DNA from: DATFVA01 sp963764235 | Lineage (GTDB): Bacteria; Bacteroidota; Ignavibacteria; Ignavibacteriales; Ignavibacteriaceae | Length of the DNA stretch: 64,000 bases | Direction of reading: 5' to 3' | Assembly (NCBI GenBank): GCA_963764235.1 | Contig: CAVXRO010000006.1 | Span: forward strand, 729,960 to 793,959 | Shown here: positions 43,389 through 52,881 of the stretch, piece after piece | How the letters are laid out: each line of letters starts with the position of its first letter | Numbering within the stretch: the stretch's first letter is position 1 | Position numbers and translations under genes: made by a program | Notes under the pieces: model-generated | What the model was told of the DNA's origin: nothing | What the model saw: the letters and a program-made list of their open reading frames with translations, nothing else | Database searches by the model: none

Positions 43389-44210
43389 ATGATTTTAACA
43401 CGAGGAGAAATGAACGGAATAGTTTTCGATATTAAAAAATTTGCGCTTCATGATGGCCCGGGAATCCGCACTACTGTTTTCCTGAAGGGCTGTCCTCTCG
43501 ACTGCTGGTGGTGCCATAATCCTGAAAGCCTACGAAAGCTTCCCGAAAAAATAGATATCGTTCCGTTAAGTTCTTCGAATAAAATATGTGAACAGGAATC
43601 AGAACTTTTCGGAAAAGAATATTCAGTTGGTGAGCTTATTACTGAGATAAAGAAAGATCAGTTGTTCTATGATGAATCGGGCGGAGGAGTAACCTTTTCG
43701 GGAGGTGAACCCTTAATTCAGAATGAATTTCTCACAGAGATCCTCTCTGAATGTAAGTCCGCAGGAATTCATACAGCTGTTGATACCTCGGGTTATGCGG
43801 GCAGAAAGATTTTCCGCAGGATCTATGATTTAACAGATATTTTTCTGTTTGATTTAAAGATCATTGATGAAGAGCTTCACTGGAAATTTACAGGTGTATC
43901 GAATAAAATAATCCTTGAAAACCTCAGGAACTTAACAGAAAAAGGCAATAAAGTTATAGTCAGAGTTCCCCTTATTCCTGGAATTACAGACACAGAAAAA
44001 AACCTTTCCGGCCTCTCCGATTTTTTAATGAACCTTGAGAATATCAGGAAAATTGATCTCCTACCCTATAATGAAATTGCAGAATCAAAATATAAAAGAT
44101 TTAATAAGCCTTCACGACTAGGAAATCTCAAAACACAGAATGAAGATAAACTGAACGAAATAAAAAGTTACTTTGGAGACTCACGGTTTGAAGTCTCCTT
44201 AAGAGGATAA
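43389..44210 (+). CDS. Glycyl-radical enzyme activase (radical SAM), compact form
   Basis: 273 aa from the ATG at 43389; the ATG at 43410, giving MNGIVFDIKKFALHDGPGIR, matches family starts better. The radical-SAM cluster motif is CPLDCWWC (CX3CX2C). GGGVTFSGGEPL binds SAM, and later DTSGYAG, FDLKIID and RVPLIPGITDTE are typical of PFL-activase-like enzymes. It cuts SAM and takes a hydrogen from the partner's glycine. The ferredoxin-type insert with eight cysteines, usual in activases of dehydratase-type glycyl-radical enzymes, is missing. The stop is two bases before the start of the glycyl-radical enzyme gene. Confidence 0.9.
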   Translation: MILTRGEMNGIVFDIKKFALHDGPGIRTTVFLKGCPLDCWWCHNPESLRKLPEKIDIVPLSSSNKICEQESELFGKEYSVGELITEIKKDQLFYDESGGGVTFSGGEPLIQNEFLTEILSECKSAGIHTAVDTSGYAGRKIFRRIYDLTDIFLFDLKIIDEELHWKFTGVSNKIILENLRNLTEKGNKVIVRVPLIPGITDTEKNLSGLSDFLMNLENIRKIDLLPYNEIAESKYKRFNKPSRLGNLKTQNEDKLNEIKSYFGDSRFEVSLRG

Positions 44211-44212
44211 AA

Positions 44213-46576
44213 ATGAACGATAGAATAAATACACTTCGTGAAAAAACATTATGTACCCGGCCCTCGATATCTATTGAGAGGGCAGTGCTGCTTACTGAGT
44301 TTTATAAGAGCGGTGAAGCCGAAAGAGTATCAGTTCCTGTAGGGAGGGCGCTTGCTTTTAAATATCTGCTCGAACACAAAAAGCTGTGTGTAAACGAAGG
44401 CGAGTTGATTGTCGGCGAAAGAGGTCCCGGACCCCACCAGACACCGACTTATCCGGAGATCTGCACGCATTCTCTGAAGGATTTTCAGATCCTTGATTCA
44501 CGTGAAAAGATCTCGTTTAAGGTTGATGAGAACACCACTAAAATTCAAAAAGAGAAGATAATCCCTTTCTGGGGGGGAAGATCGCTCCGTGATCGGATAT
44601 TCAACGAAGTTGACAGGGAATGGATCGACTGCTATGAAGCCGGAATGTTCACTGAGTTTATGGAACAAAGGGCGCCGGGGCATACCGTGCTTGATAATAA
44701 GATATATAAGAAAGGTTTTCAGGATTTCATAAGAGATATTGATGAAAGTATCAGCGGACTTAATTTTTATGATGATCCTGCTGCATTTGATAAAAGAGAA
44801 GAGCTGAAAGCAATGAGAATTGCCGCGAAGGTCCTGGTTAACTTTGCACACCGTTATTCTGAATATCTTTCGGAGCTAAGTGAAAAAGAAGAAGATTTAA
44901 AGAGGAAGGCTGAACTGGAGATGCTGGCAGGGATCTGCCGCAGGGTGCCTGAAAATCCGCCTCAGACTTTTCATGAAGCACTCCAGTACTACTGGTTTGT
45001 TCATATCGGGGTAATAACGGAACTTAATACCTGGGATTCATTTAATCCCGGCAGACTCGATCAACATCTTTATCCATTTTACAAAAGCGATATTAAGAAT
45101 GGACTTTTAACAAATGATAAAGCAAAGGAACTCCTTGAATCATTCTGGGTGAAGTTTCATAATCAGCCGGCTCCCCCTAAGGTCGGCGTTACAGCTCAGG
45201 AGAGCAATACCTATACGGATTTTTGCCTGATTAATCTGGGCGGACTGACAGAAGAAGGTAAAGATGCTGTAAATGAACTTACCTACCTGCTGCTTGATAT
45301 TATAGAGGAGATGAGGATACTTCAGCCGAGTTCAATGATACAGGTGAGCAAAAAGAATCCCGATCAATTTCTAAGGCGAGCATTGGATATTATTAAAACA
45401 GGATTCGGCCAGCCTTCAGTATTTAATACGGACTCAATTATCCAGGAACTGCTGAGACAGGGGAAATCTATAATTGATGCAAGGAACGGCGGGGCAAGTG
45501 GATGTGTTGAGACCGGAGCATTCGGAAAAGAAAGCTATATACTAACAGGATATTTCAACATTCCCAAAGTGCTTGAAATAACTCTAAATAATGGTATTGA
45601 TCCACAAACAGGAAAGATGCTTGGAATAAAAACAGGAAATCCCGAAGAATTTAATTCTTATGAAGAACTTTTTGATGCCTTCAAAGAACAGCTTGATTAT
45701 TTCATCGATATTAAAATTAAAGGAAATCTAATCATCGAAAGGCTATGGGCTGATTATCTGCCGTCACCGTTTCTTTCGATTTTTATAGATGACTGCATTA
45801 AAAACGGCAGGGACTATAATGCAGGCGGGGCGAGGTATAATTCATCGTATATCCAGGGGGTAGGGATGGGGACTATAACCGACTGTCTTTCTTCCATCCG
45901 GTATAATGTATTCGATAAAAAGAAGTTTTCATTTAAGGAGCTAATATCTGCACTGGAAAAAAATTATGACGGGTTCGAAAGTATAAGAAAACTTGTAATG
46001 AATGAGACGCCGAAATATGGCAACGATGATGATTACGCCGATGAAATACTTAAAGAAGTATTTGAAAGTTATTTTGAATCAATCGACGGCAGGCCGAACA
46101 CTAAAGGAGGACATTTCCGGATAAATCTGCTCCCGACAACCTGCCACGTTTATTTCGGAAGCGTGGTTGGCGCAACTCCCGATGGACGACTGGCAAAAAA
46201 GCCTGTATCTGAGGGGATCTCTCCGGTACAGGGTGCGGATAGAAAAGGTCCCACTGCCGTTTTAAAGTCAGCTGCAAAAATCGACCATCTGAGAACGGGG
46301 GGAACACTGCTCAACCAGAAGTTTACTCCACAGATCTTAAGCAACCAGTCAGGACTCGAAAAGGTCCTTCATCTTATAAGGGCGTATTTCAAGATGGACG
46401 GACATCATATTCAGTTTAATGTTGTCAGCGCAGAGACATTAAGGAAGGCACAGAAAGAACCGGAAAACTACAGGGACCTGATTGTACGTGTAGCCGGGTA
46501 CAGTGATTATTTTGTAAACCTTGTTCCTGATCTCCAGGACGAAATAATCAGAAGAACAGAACACACGGAAGCCTAG
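44213..46576 (+). CDS. hypD: Glycyl-radical dehydratase, probable trans-4-hydroxy-L-proline dehydratase
   Basis: 787 aa, a full PFL-like barrel. The thiyl cysteine is Cys431 in GGASGCVETG with the adjacent base Glu433, and the radical glycine is Gly762 in RVAGYSDYF. Blocks such as SISIERAVLLTEFYKSGEAE, AGMFTEFMEQRAPGHTV and YFNIPKVLEITLNNGIDP are what I recall from the HypD subgroup, which dehydrates trans-4-hydroxyproline to pyrroline-5-carboxylate. Assignment to this substrate is from remembered family similarity and needs alignment. The activase lies two bases upstream. No pyrroline-5-carboxylate reductase gene is nearby. The enzyme should be active only without oxygen. Confidence 0.78.
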   Translation: MNDRINTLREKTLCTRPSISIERAVLLTEFYKSGEAERVSVPVGRALAFKYLLEHKKLCVNEGELIVGERGPGPHQTPTYPEICTHSLKDFQILDSREKISFKVDENTTKIQKEKIIPFWGGRSLRDRIFNEVDREWIDCYEAGMFTEFMEQRAPGHTVLDNKIYKKGFQDFIRDIDESISGLNFYDDPAAFDKREELKAMRIAAKVLVNFAHRYSEYLSELSEKEEDLKRKAELEMLAGICRRVPENPPQTFHEALQYYWFVHIGVITELNTWDSFNPGRLDQHLYPFYKSDIKNGLLTNDKAKELLESFWVKFHNQPAPPKVGVTAQESNTYTDFCLINLGGLTEEGKDAVNELTYLLLDIIEEMRILQPSSMIQVSKKNPDQFLRRALDIIKTGFGQPSVFNTDSIIQELLRQGKSIIDARNGGASGCVETGAFGKESYILTGYFNIPKVLEITLNNGIDPQTGKMLGIKTGNPEEFNSYEELFDAFKEQLDYFIDIKIKGNLIIERLWADYLPSPFLSIFIDDCIKNGRDYNAGGARYNSSYIQGVGMGTITDCLSSIRYNVFDKKKFSFKELISALEKNYDGFESIRKLVMNETPKYGNDDDYADEILKEVFESYFESIDGRPNTKGGHFRINLLPTTCHVYFGSVVGATPDGRLAKKPVSEGISPVQGADRKGPTAVLKSAAKIDHLRTGGTLLNQKFTPQILSNQSGLEKVLHLIRAYFKMDGHHIQFNVVSAETLRKAQKEPENYRDLIVRVAGYSDYFVNLVPDLQDEIIRRTEHTEA

Positions 46577-46609
46577 TCATCCTGAGAACTTTCCCGAGCA
46601 TGCCGTGTT

Positions 46610-47572
46610 CTAATTCCGTTTACCTTTCAGAAAATCATTGAGGATTTTGAAGAATTTTTCCTGTTCTTCCACGTAGGGATCGTGGCCGCTCTTTTCAAAC
46701 ATCACAAACTCCGCCCTCGGGGCGTACATTTTATATTTAATCGCGAACCTTGGATCTGAGATCCTGTCATATCTGCACGCAGTAATAAGTATAGGCATTT
46801 CCAGGTTCTACAGATCTCTTCTGAAATCCAGTTTACCAATATCCCCACCTATAATAAAATCACCGTCAACCCCGACTATCTGGTAATAAACATCCGTATT
46901 CCAGCTTAAGGAATCCCTCCGCATCTTTGATGAATTATCCGGATTATACCGGTATAAAAGTCCTGAAGGAATTTTGTATGCCTTTACGTGTTCAGGCGAA
47001 CTCGAACGATATCCTTCTTCACGGATTTTCATCAGCTCATCCCATTTTGCAGGACACTGAGTCATCATCCCATAATTTGAATTGTTATCGTTTTCCTGCC
47101 ACATCTCTGCATCATAAAATGTATCAACAAGGATTAACTTGTGCACTGAAGCAGGATGTTGAATGGCATATGCCTGGGCAACCATTCCTCCATAGGAATG
47201 ACCAAGCACACTCCATTTATCTAATCCAAGAGCCTTACGCAGCCCTTCAAGGTCATCAACATCGCGCTGGAAAGAATATTCTTCTTTATTTTTTGCTCTT
47301 GATGATTTCCCTCTGCCGAAAGCATCATAATAGATCACCATATGGTTTTCAGCCAGCTGATCAAACCAGGGGGTAAAATAGAGGTGAGAATCTCCCGGTC
47401 CTCCGGGTATTAAAACTATCGGATCGCCCTCACCTTTAACCTGGTACCATATCTTTTCACCGTTTACTGAAGCGTAATTATCTTTTTCCTGCGCAAAGCT
47501 TATTGTTTGAGTAATGAACAGTATTGCTGTAAAAAGAATGACTGCAGGAAATAATTTGGTTAAAGATTTCAT
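46610..47572 (-). pseudogene. Alpha/beta hydrolase (prolyl aminopeptidase-like), amber-interrupted
   Basis: A signal peptide (residues 1-28, ending ISFAQ) is followed by an alpha/beta-hydrolase fold: oxyanion loop LIPGGPGDSH, nucleophile in GHSYGGM, then a helical cap. An in-frame TAG at 46808-46810 follows FRRDL. Translation beyond it continues in the same frame as NLEMPILITACRYDRISD, and on to the catalytic-His segment KSGHDPYVEEQEKFF. The lesion is therefore a single nonsense codon, not a frameshift, and removes the last 65 or so residues, including catalytic Asp and His. It resembles proline iminopeptidase-type hydrolases. Part of the gene is copied in scrambled form at 42464-42600. Confidence 0.85.
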
Positions 47573-47597
47573 AAATAACCTTTAAGTTTCTGAAAAA

Positions 47598-48737
47598 TTA
47601 CTTCAGAAGGATCATTTTTTTGACATCAGAATAGCTTCCTGTTTGTATCCTGTAAAAATAAATTCCGCTTGACAATGACTTCCCATCGAAGTTTACCTTA
47701 TAGGTACCTGACGGTTTATATTCATCCATCAGGGTGACAAGTTCACTGCCTATAGCATTATATATTTTTACAACCTGCTGTCCATCGACAGGGGAATACC
47801 AGCTGATAGTAGTCGAAGGATTAAAAGGGTTTGGATAGTTCTGGTATACCTTAAATTCAGTTACGGCATCAATTCTGCCATTCGTTATACCTGTGGGTGA
47901 ACCTCCTGCATTTATCCATTCGGTATATATAACACAGGCAATCCTGTATGATGCTTTTTTGAATAGTTGAATAGTGAAATCTCCGGCTATCTCCCAGAAT
48001 TTATTATAGTAAGCGGCACTGCTGTGATTGCCGGCAAAAGCTTCTGCGCTTGAGTCAGCATACAACACTGAATCAACATACTGATAATTATCATAGATCA
48101 TATTAAAAACAAAATCGGGAACATTTTCTATGTACTGGAGGCTGTCACCGGTATAAATAATCTGGTTCTGAAATGTTTCTATCAGATTGGATTCATAGCG
48201 TGAGTGGACGCCGTTTTGTCCCGTATACTGTCCGTTATAATTTCTTGTTATATGAAGGGGCATATGTGAATCGGCAATATAATGTCCAAGGTCTGCGGCA
48301 AGCAGCATAGTCTTGTGCATATCATTCTGCTCAAAAGCTGATTCGATCGAATCGGCTGTATTGATAATAGCCCAGGGAAGAATTCCCTGGTCCATTACAA
48401 ATGAATACCCGTGCTCCGCAACCAGTGAATCAAAATTCTGCGAAATAGTACCGTTGATTACGAACTCAGGATAATTATCTATATCGATATAGTGTTTCGG
48501 AGCCTCATCAGGGTCCCATGATTTTCTGGCATCAGCATCTGAAGCATGAGCAGCAATAGAATCGGCCCAGGTATCAAAAAATTCCATTTCAGGAAGAGCC
48601 GACATAATGGTATTATAATTTATTATATGATGTCCAACATATCCCCATCCAGGAAAAAATAGTGAAGATATAGTAATTAAAGTTATAAGTGTTCCTGCTC
48701 TTAAGAACCTTTTGAATTTTCCGGCATTCCGCAGCAT
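47598..48737 (-). CDS. S1/P1 nuclease or zinc phospholipase C-like enzyme with T9SS sorting domain
   Basis: 379 aa. The signal peptide ends before GWGYVGHHII; the Trp near the mature N-terminus and the spaced ligands HYIDIDNYPEF, LLAADLGHYIADSHMPLHIT and HSRYE form the trinuclear zinc site of the P1 nuclease/phospholipase C fold. Which substrate (single-stranded nucleic acid or phospholipid) cannot be decided. The last 85 residues are a type-A sorting domain (NYPNPFNPSTTISW, ending KKMILLK), so the enzyme is exported and probably cell-surface attached. It lies upstream of the interrupted hydrolase with a 25-base gap. Confidence 0.85.
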   Translation of the reverse strand: MLRNAGKFKRFLRAGTLITLITISSLFFPGWGYVGHHIINYNTIMSALPEMEFFDTWADSIAAHASDADARKSWDPDEAPKHYIDIDNYPEFVINGTISQNFDSLVAEHGYSFVMDQGILPWAIINTADSIESAFEQNDMHKTMLLAADLGHYIADSHMPLHITRNYNGQYTGQNGVHSRYESNLIETFQNQIIYTGDSLQYIENVPDFVFNMIYDNYQYVDSVLYADSSAEAFAGNHSSAAYYNKFWEIAGDFTIQLFKKASYRIACVIYTEWINAGGSPTGITNGRIDAVTEFKVYQNYPNPFNPSTTISWYSPVDGQQVVKIYNAIGSELVTLMDEYKPSGTYKVNFDGKSLSSGIYFYRIQTGSYSDVKKMILLK

Positions 48738-48856
48738 CAGTAATCCTTATTTTGTGTGAGAACCTTTAATCAAAGTTACTAACACCGGCGGACTTCACCA
48801 ATAATAAAATTATTCAGTTTAAGTTAGAATTGTCACAGTTTCAAAAAAATTAGAGT

Positions 48857-48878
48857 GTCGTGATAACGTCGTGATAAC
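48857..48878 (+). repeat. Tandem 11-bp repeat before the lipoprotein gene
   Basis: GTCGTGATAAC occurs twice back to back (48857-48867, 48868-48878), 52 bases before the ATG of the beta-propeller lipoprotein. An 11-bp spacing puts both copies on the same DNA face, as expected for a regulator binding direct repeats. Function inferred. Confidence 0.6.
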
Positions 48879-48929
48879 CTTTCGCAATTTTCAGAACGTA
48901 TTTATTTAATAATCAAAAGGAGGCTATCT

Positions 48930-50084
48930 ATGAAATACTCAGGAATTTTAACTGCGGCAGTATTTGTCCTGTTAGTTGCTTTTACAGGCTGCAATAAGAA
49001 TATGGACACTCCTACGGGAGTAAACGCTGATGATGTTACGTCACTCAATCGTCCCGGAGGAAATGCAAATACTTTTGCTGTTGTGACCGAGTCTAATTCA
49101 GACGCAGGGAATGAAGTCGTTGTATACAGCAGAGAGCATGACGGAAGTCTGTCTTTAATGGGTTCATATCCAACAGGGGGAACAGGTTCGGGAAGCGGTT
49201 TAGGATCACAGGGAGCAGTAGCGCTTCAGGGAAGCTATATCTATGCCGTTAATGCAGGAAGTAATGATGTATCCGTTTTAAGTATGGATGGAACAGTAAT
49301 TGATCAGGAACCGTCCGGCGGAGAGCAGCCTATAAGCCTTACTATACATCACAACCTCTTGTATGTATTGAATGCCGGGGGTGATGGAAACATTACAGGC
49401 TTTAGAATAAACCGGGGAAACGGAACATTGACACAGATACAAGGTTCAACGATGCCGTTGAGTGGTTCAGGTGTCGGACCAGCTCAGATCGAATTCAGTC
49501 CCGATGGCAGAATTTTGGCAGTGACCGAAAAAGCGACCAATATGATTGATACTTATGTCTTAAATCCAGGGGGAATCGCCTCAGGACCGAATGTTCAGCC
49601 TTCGGTAGGTAATACACCTTTCGGGTTTGAATTCGACAATAAAGGACATATGATAGTCTCAGATGCATATGGGGGTAATATGGGTGCCGGAGCTATGTCG
49701 TCTTACGATGTCAGCAGTAACGGCATAAGTCTCATCAGCGGTCCTGTGGTAAATCAGCAAACCGCACCTTGCTGGGTTGTAGTTACGAATGACGGCAGGT
49801 ATACATATACTACCAACACAGGAACCTCGAACATTTCTGGATACTATGTTAATCCCGACGGGAGCATAACCTTATTTGATGACGGTGGGGAAACCGCAAG
49901 TACAGGTGAAGGTTCTTCCCCGATAGATATGGCCCTTAATAATAATTCGGACTATTTGTATGCACTCAGCGGGAGTACTCATACTATCAGCGTATTCAGA
50001 ATCAACCGGCGTACCGGTAGTCTGACTTCAGTACAGACTGTAACAGGACTGCCCGATCATGCAGCCGGACTTGCCGCTAATTAA
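48930..50084 (+). CDS. Lactonase-type beta-propeller lipoprotein
   Basis: 384 aa. Lipoprotein signal with lipobox VAFTGC (Cys near residue 21). The mature part has regularly spaced blades of the 6-phosphogluconolactonase/YncE-like seven-bladed propeller: FAVVTESNSDAGNEVVVYSR, YIYAVNAGSNDVSVLSMDG, QIEFSPDGRILAVTEKATNM, WVVVTNDGRYTYTTNTGTSN, and YLYALSGSTHTISVFRINRR. Lactonase activity is unproven for this branch; a periplasmic or surface binding role is equally possible. AAAGGAGG precedes the ATG. A strong terminator follows at 50098. Confidence 0.82.
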   Translation: MKYSGILTAAVFVLLVAFTGCNKNMDTPTGVNADDVTSLNRPGGNANTFAVVTESNSDAGNEVVVYSREHDGSLSLMGSYPTGGTGSGSGLGSQGAVALQGSYIYAVNAGSNDVSVLSMDGTVIDQEPSGGEQPISLTIHHNLLYVLNAGGDGNITGFRINRGNGTLTQIQGSTMPLSGSGVGPAQIEFSPDGRILAVTEKATNMIDTYVLNPGGIASGPNVQPSVGNTPFGFEFDNKGHMIVSDAYGGNMGAGAMSSYDVSSNGISLISGPVVNQQTAPCWVVVTNDGRYTYTTNTGTSNISGYYVNPDGSITLFDDGGETASTGEGSSPIDMALNNNSDYLYALSGSTHTISVFRINRRTGSLTSVQTVTGLPDHAAGLAAN

Positions 50085-50097
50085 TTACCAGTTAAAA

Positions 50098-50130
50098 AAA
50101 GATGACATCTTAATTAAGATGTCATCTTTA
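50098..50130 (+). terminator. Rho-independent terminator after the lipoprotein gene
   Basis: GATGACATCTT (50101-50111) and AAGATGTCATC (50116-50126) form a perfect 11-bp stem with a 4-base loop, flanked by A-run and T-run. It may also work for minus-strand transcripts. Confidence 0.85.
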
Positions 50131-50221
50131 TATAAACATATCAATCATAACGAAATGGCGATATTCTAGCAGTGTGTGATGTTAAATCTATTCAATCTCT
50201 CCAGGGACGAGCATAGATTCA

Positions 50222-51373
50222 TTACTCTAGATAAACCCGGGGGACCCTTGTATTTATATTGGTTAGTATTTCATAAGGAATGGTGCCTGACCAGTCGGCA
50301 AGGTCTTCACAAGTAATAGTATTTCTGCCATCCGAGCCTATTAAAATAACTTCATCGCCATGATAAGCAGTTCCATTTTCAATATTAACTACAATCTGGT
50401 CCATTGAAATGGTTCCTACGACAGGATATTTATTACCACTGATTATTACCTGGGCTTTTCCGCTCATACTTCGGAAATACCCGTCACCGTAACCCACCGG
50501 AACTGTTACCGCCCTGACATTATGGTCTGTCTGCCAGGTTAATCCATAACCAACCGGATGGCCGGGGGTAATAACTTTAAAGTATACCACAAGTGATTTC
50601 CAGGATAGGACAGGTTTTACAAGTATTGTCTTTTTTATTTCCTTCGAAGGGTAGACTCCATAAAGCAGAATACCGGGACGAACCAGATCAAGTCTCGCTT
50701 CAGGAAACTGAAGAACCGCCCCTGAATTTGAAATATGCCTGATTGGGGGAGCAATCGAATTTTTATCAAAAAATCTCAGCACCTCCATGAATCTCTCAAA
50801 CTGAAGTTTCGTATGTGTTAAATCAGAGGAGTCTGAGTTTGCAAAATGGGAGAAAATTCCTTCAACTATTATGTGATGGCATTTATAAGCCTCGCTTAAG
50901 AAATCTTCTGCATTGTAATAATGTACTCCAAGACGCTCCATTCCTGTATCGATCTTCAGATGTACCTTAGCTTTCTTCTTTAACTGTCCGGCGGTTTCCT
51001 CTATCTGTCTGAGCTTATCGATCGAAGAAGCTGTTATTGTCAGATCATTTTTTATAAAGAGCGGGATCTGATTTTCCCATATACCTCCCAGGATCAGTAT
51101 GGGGACGTTAATCCCATATTGTCTCAGCAAAATTCCTTCCTCAACAACCGCAACGCCCAGGTAATCAACTCCCAGCTCCTGGTAAAAGTGAGCAATCCTT
51201 ACCAGGCCATGCCCGTATGCATTTGCCTTAAGAATGGGCATTATCTTTACAGATCCAATGTGTTTTTTAACACTCTGGTAATTTTCTTTAAGCGACTCTA
51301 GGTTTACTTCTACACGTGTGGGCCTCACAATTTCATCAATGCTGATAGTAGGGTGGTTACTGACCTTGTTCAT
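50222..51373 (-). CDS. alr: Alanine racemase
   Basis: 383 aa, full length. It converts L-alanine to D-alanine for peptidoglycan. The PLP lysine is Lys49 in ILKANAYGHG. The rest of the N-terminal TIM barrel shows GVDYLGVAVVEEGILLRQ, HLKIDTGMERLG and SNSGAVLQF with LVRPGILLYGVYP. The C-terminal beta-domain carries VPVGYGDGYFR and VGTISMDQIVVNI with the active-site region. It is monocistronic; the upstream minus-strand region contains gene debris. Confidence 0.96.
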   Translation of the reverse strand: MNKVSNHPTISIDEIVRPTRVEVNLESLKENYQSVKKHIGSVKIMPILKANAYGHGLVRIAHFYQELGVDYLGVAVVEEGILLRQYGINVPILILGGIWENQIPLFIKNDLTITASSIDKLRQIEETAGQLKKKAKVHLKIDTGMERLGVHYYNAEDFLSEAYKCHHIIVEGIFSHFANSDSSDLTHTKLQFERFMEVLRFFDKNSIAPPIRHISNSGAVLQFPEARLDLVRPGILLYGVYPSKEIKKTILVKPVLSWKSLVVYFKVITPGHPVGYGLTWQTDHNVRAVTVPVGYGDGYFRSMSGKAQVIISGNKYPVVGTISMDQIVVNIENGTAYHGDEVILIGSDGRNTITCEDLADWSGTIPYEILTNINTRVPRVYLE

Positions 51374-51504
51374 ATGATTGAGCTGTAACTATTGAGTAAT
51401 TCTACGTACGGAATCTATAGAAATTTTACCGGCCCTTCAATAAAGTGAGAAATAATTCTTGACATTAAGAGTATAAATGATTGTAATTGTAGCCGTTATT
51501 CATA

Positions 51505-51676
51505 TTATAAGTCTGAATGATTAAAAAAATCGTATTTAGTGACCTGTGATCCTGCTTTAAAATGAATCTCTATGGGCGATATTCCATCTGCATCGTAAAC
51601 AATATGAGCCTGTGGAAAGTCATTCCATAACAGCAGCTAAAAAGAAAAATAGAACTGTCCTTATATAAGTTAACAT
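51505..51676 (-). pseudogene. Remnant of a small secreted protein, frameshifted
   Basis: On the minus strand, GGGGAGG precedes an ATG at 51676. The frame gives a signal-like MLTYIRTVLFFFLAAVME and stops. In the next frame the sequence continues WNDFPQAHIVYDADGISPIE, then IHFKAGSQVTKYDFFNHSDL to TAA at 51505. The ribosome site plus a protein-like second half suggest one small exported protein of about 55 residues with a frameshift near 51625. Family unknown. The rest of the 51374-51863 gap is featureless. Confidence 0.35.
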
Positions 51677-51863
51677 AGAGCCTCCCCATATATGATTAAA
51701 TGCAGGAGATTCCCGATATGATTTCTCCCCATGCAAGATCCTGCGTAGATGCATTGGAAATAGAATTTCAGGCGGCCAAGCAAGTATTGTAAATACTTAT
51801 AATATCACCGGTTAATCTAAAATATTTTTTTATTTTGTATAACTAAAAAATGTTTGCCTGAGG

Positions 51864-52831
51864 ATGAAAAATATAATTGTAACATTTAAAGCAGATGAGA
51901 AACAGCGTAATTTCATTAATTCTGAAATAGAAAATAATGCTCACGTAAAATTTCTGGAGGACTTTACGAAGGACAACGTGCCGGGTGTGCTGAATGATGC
52001 AGATGTACTATTTGCATGGAACCCGCCGCTGGAACTGGGTACAGTAGGTCCCGATTCATTTCATAACCTGAAATTCGTACAGGTACTTTCCGCCGGATAT
52101 GATCACGTTGACTTTAATATGTTTCCCGCCGACTGCAGAGTAGCCAGCAACAAAAGAGCGTATGCAGAACCAATGGCCGAGCATATTCTGGCGATGATAC
52201 TTGCCCTGGCAAAGCGATTATTTGTTAATCATAATAAGATGGCCCGCGGAGAATTCAACCAGGAAGAACGGAATATTTCGATAAGGGATTCTGTTGTTGG
52301 TATACTTGGTTACGGAGGAATCGGGAAGGCTGCAGCCAGGCTCATCCGTCCATTCGGATCTGAAATTTATGCAGTGAATTCATCAGGAAAAACCGAAGAT
52401 GATGTGAAGTTCATCGGAACGCTGAAAGACCTCGATTATATTCTAAAGAACTGCGATATAATACTTATCTCGCTTCCCCTTTAAAAGAAACAGATAACCT
52501 GATCGGTAAAAGTGAACTTGAGAAGATGAAGCCTTCGGCGATTCTTATAAATGCCGCGAGGGCACAGATAATAAATGAGGAAGCGTTGTATAATCATTTG
52601 AAGACACATACGGATTTTTATGCAGGAATAGATACGTGGTGGATTGAACCTTTCTCGGGAGCAGAGTTCAGGGTGAATTATCCGTTCTTCGATTTACCAA
52701 ATATACTGGGCTCACCGCACAATTCACCGATAGTACCCGGGGCATTAGCAGAAGGTATGAGAAGAGCCATACAAAACATAAATCTCTTCCTGCAGGGTAA
52801 GCAGCCGGATCATATCGTTATGGCTGTATGA
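51864..52831 (+). pseudogene. D-2-hydroxyacid dehydrogenase, frameshifted
   Basis: The first frame (51864-52484) encodes the catalytic-domain half and the NAD-binding start VVGILGYGGIGKAAARLIRP (GxGxxG), then stops in ILISLPL. The other frame continues immediately with KETDNLIGKSELEKMKPSAI, then LINAARAQIINEEALYNHLK and SPHNSPIVPG, which carries the catalytic His. Adding one base near 52480 joins them into a protein of about 322 aa. The full protein would reduce or oxidise a 2-hydroxy acid with NAD(H). A C-run followed by a T-run at the break makes a slippage-type mutation or a consensus error plausible. Confidence 0.85.
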
Positions 52832-52860
52832 TAAGTCCGTTCACCGCTTAAATATTCAAC

Positions 52861-52881
52861 AGTATGACAAATTGTCATACT
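52861..52881. promoter_or_regulatory. Perfect palindrome with a degenerate second copy
   Basis: AGTATGACA, AAT, TGTCATACT (52861-52881) is a perfect 9-3-9 inverted repeat. A degenerate copy AGTATGATA-AAA-TGTCAGTG lies at 52988-53007. Both are in the gap between two convergent genes, so they are not obvious operators. The core TGACA-N3-TGTCA also occurs at 41396-41408. They may be protein-binding sites or a small dispersed repeat. Confidence 0.5.
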
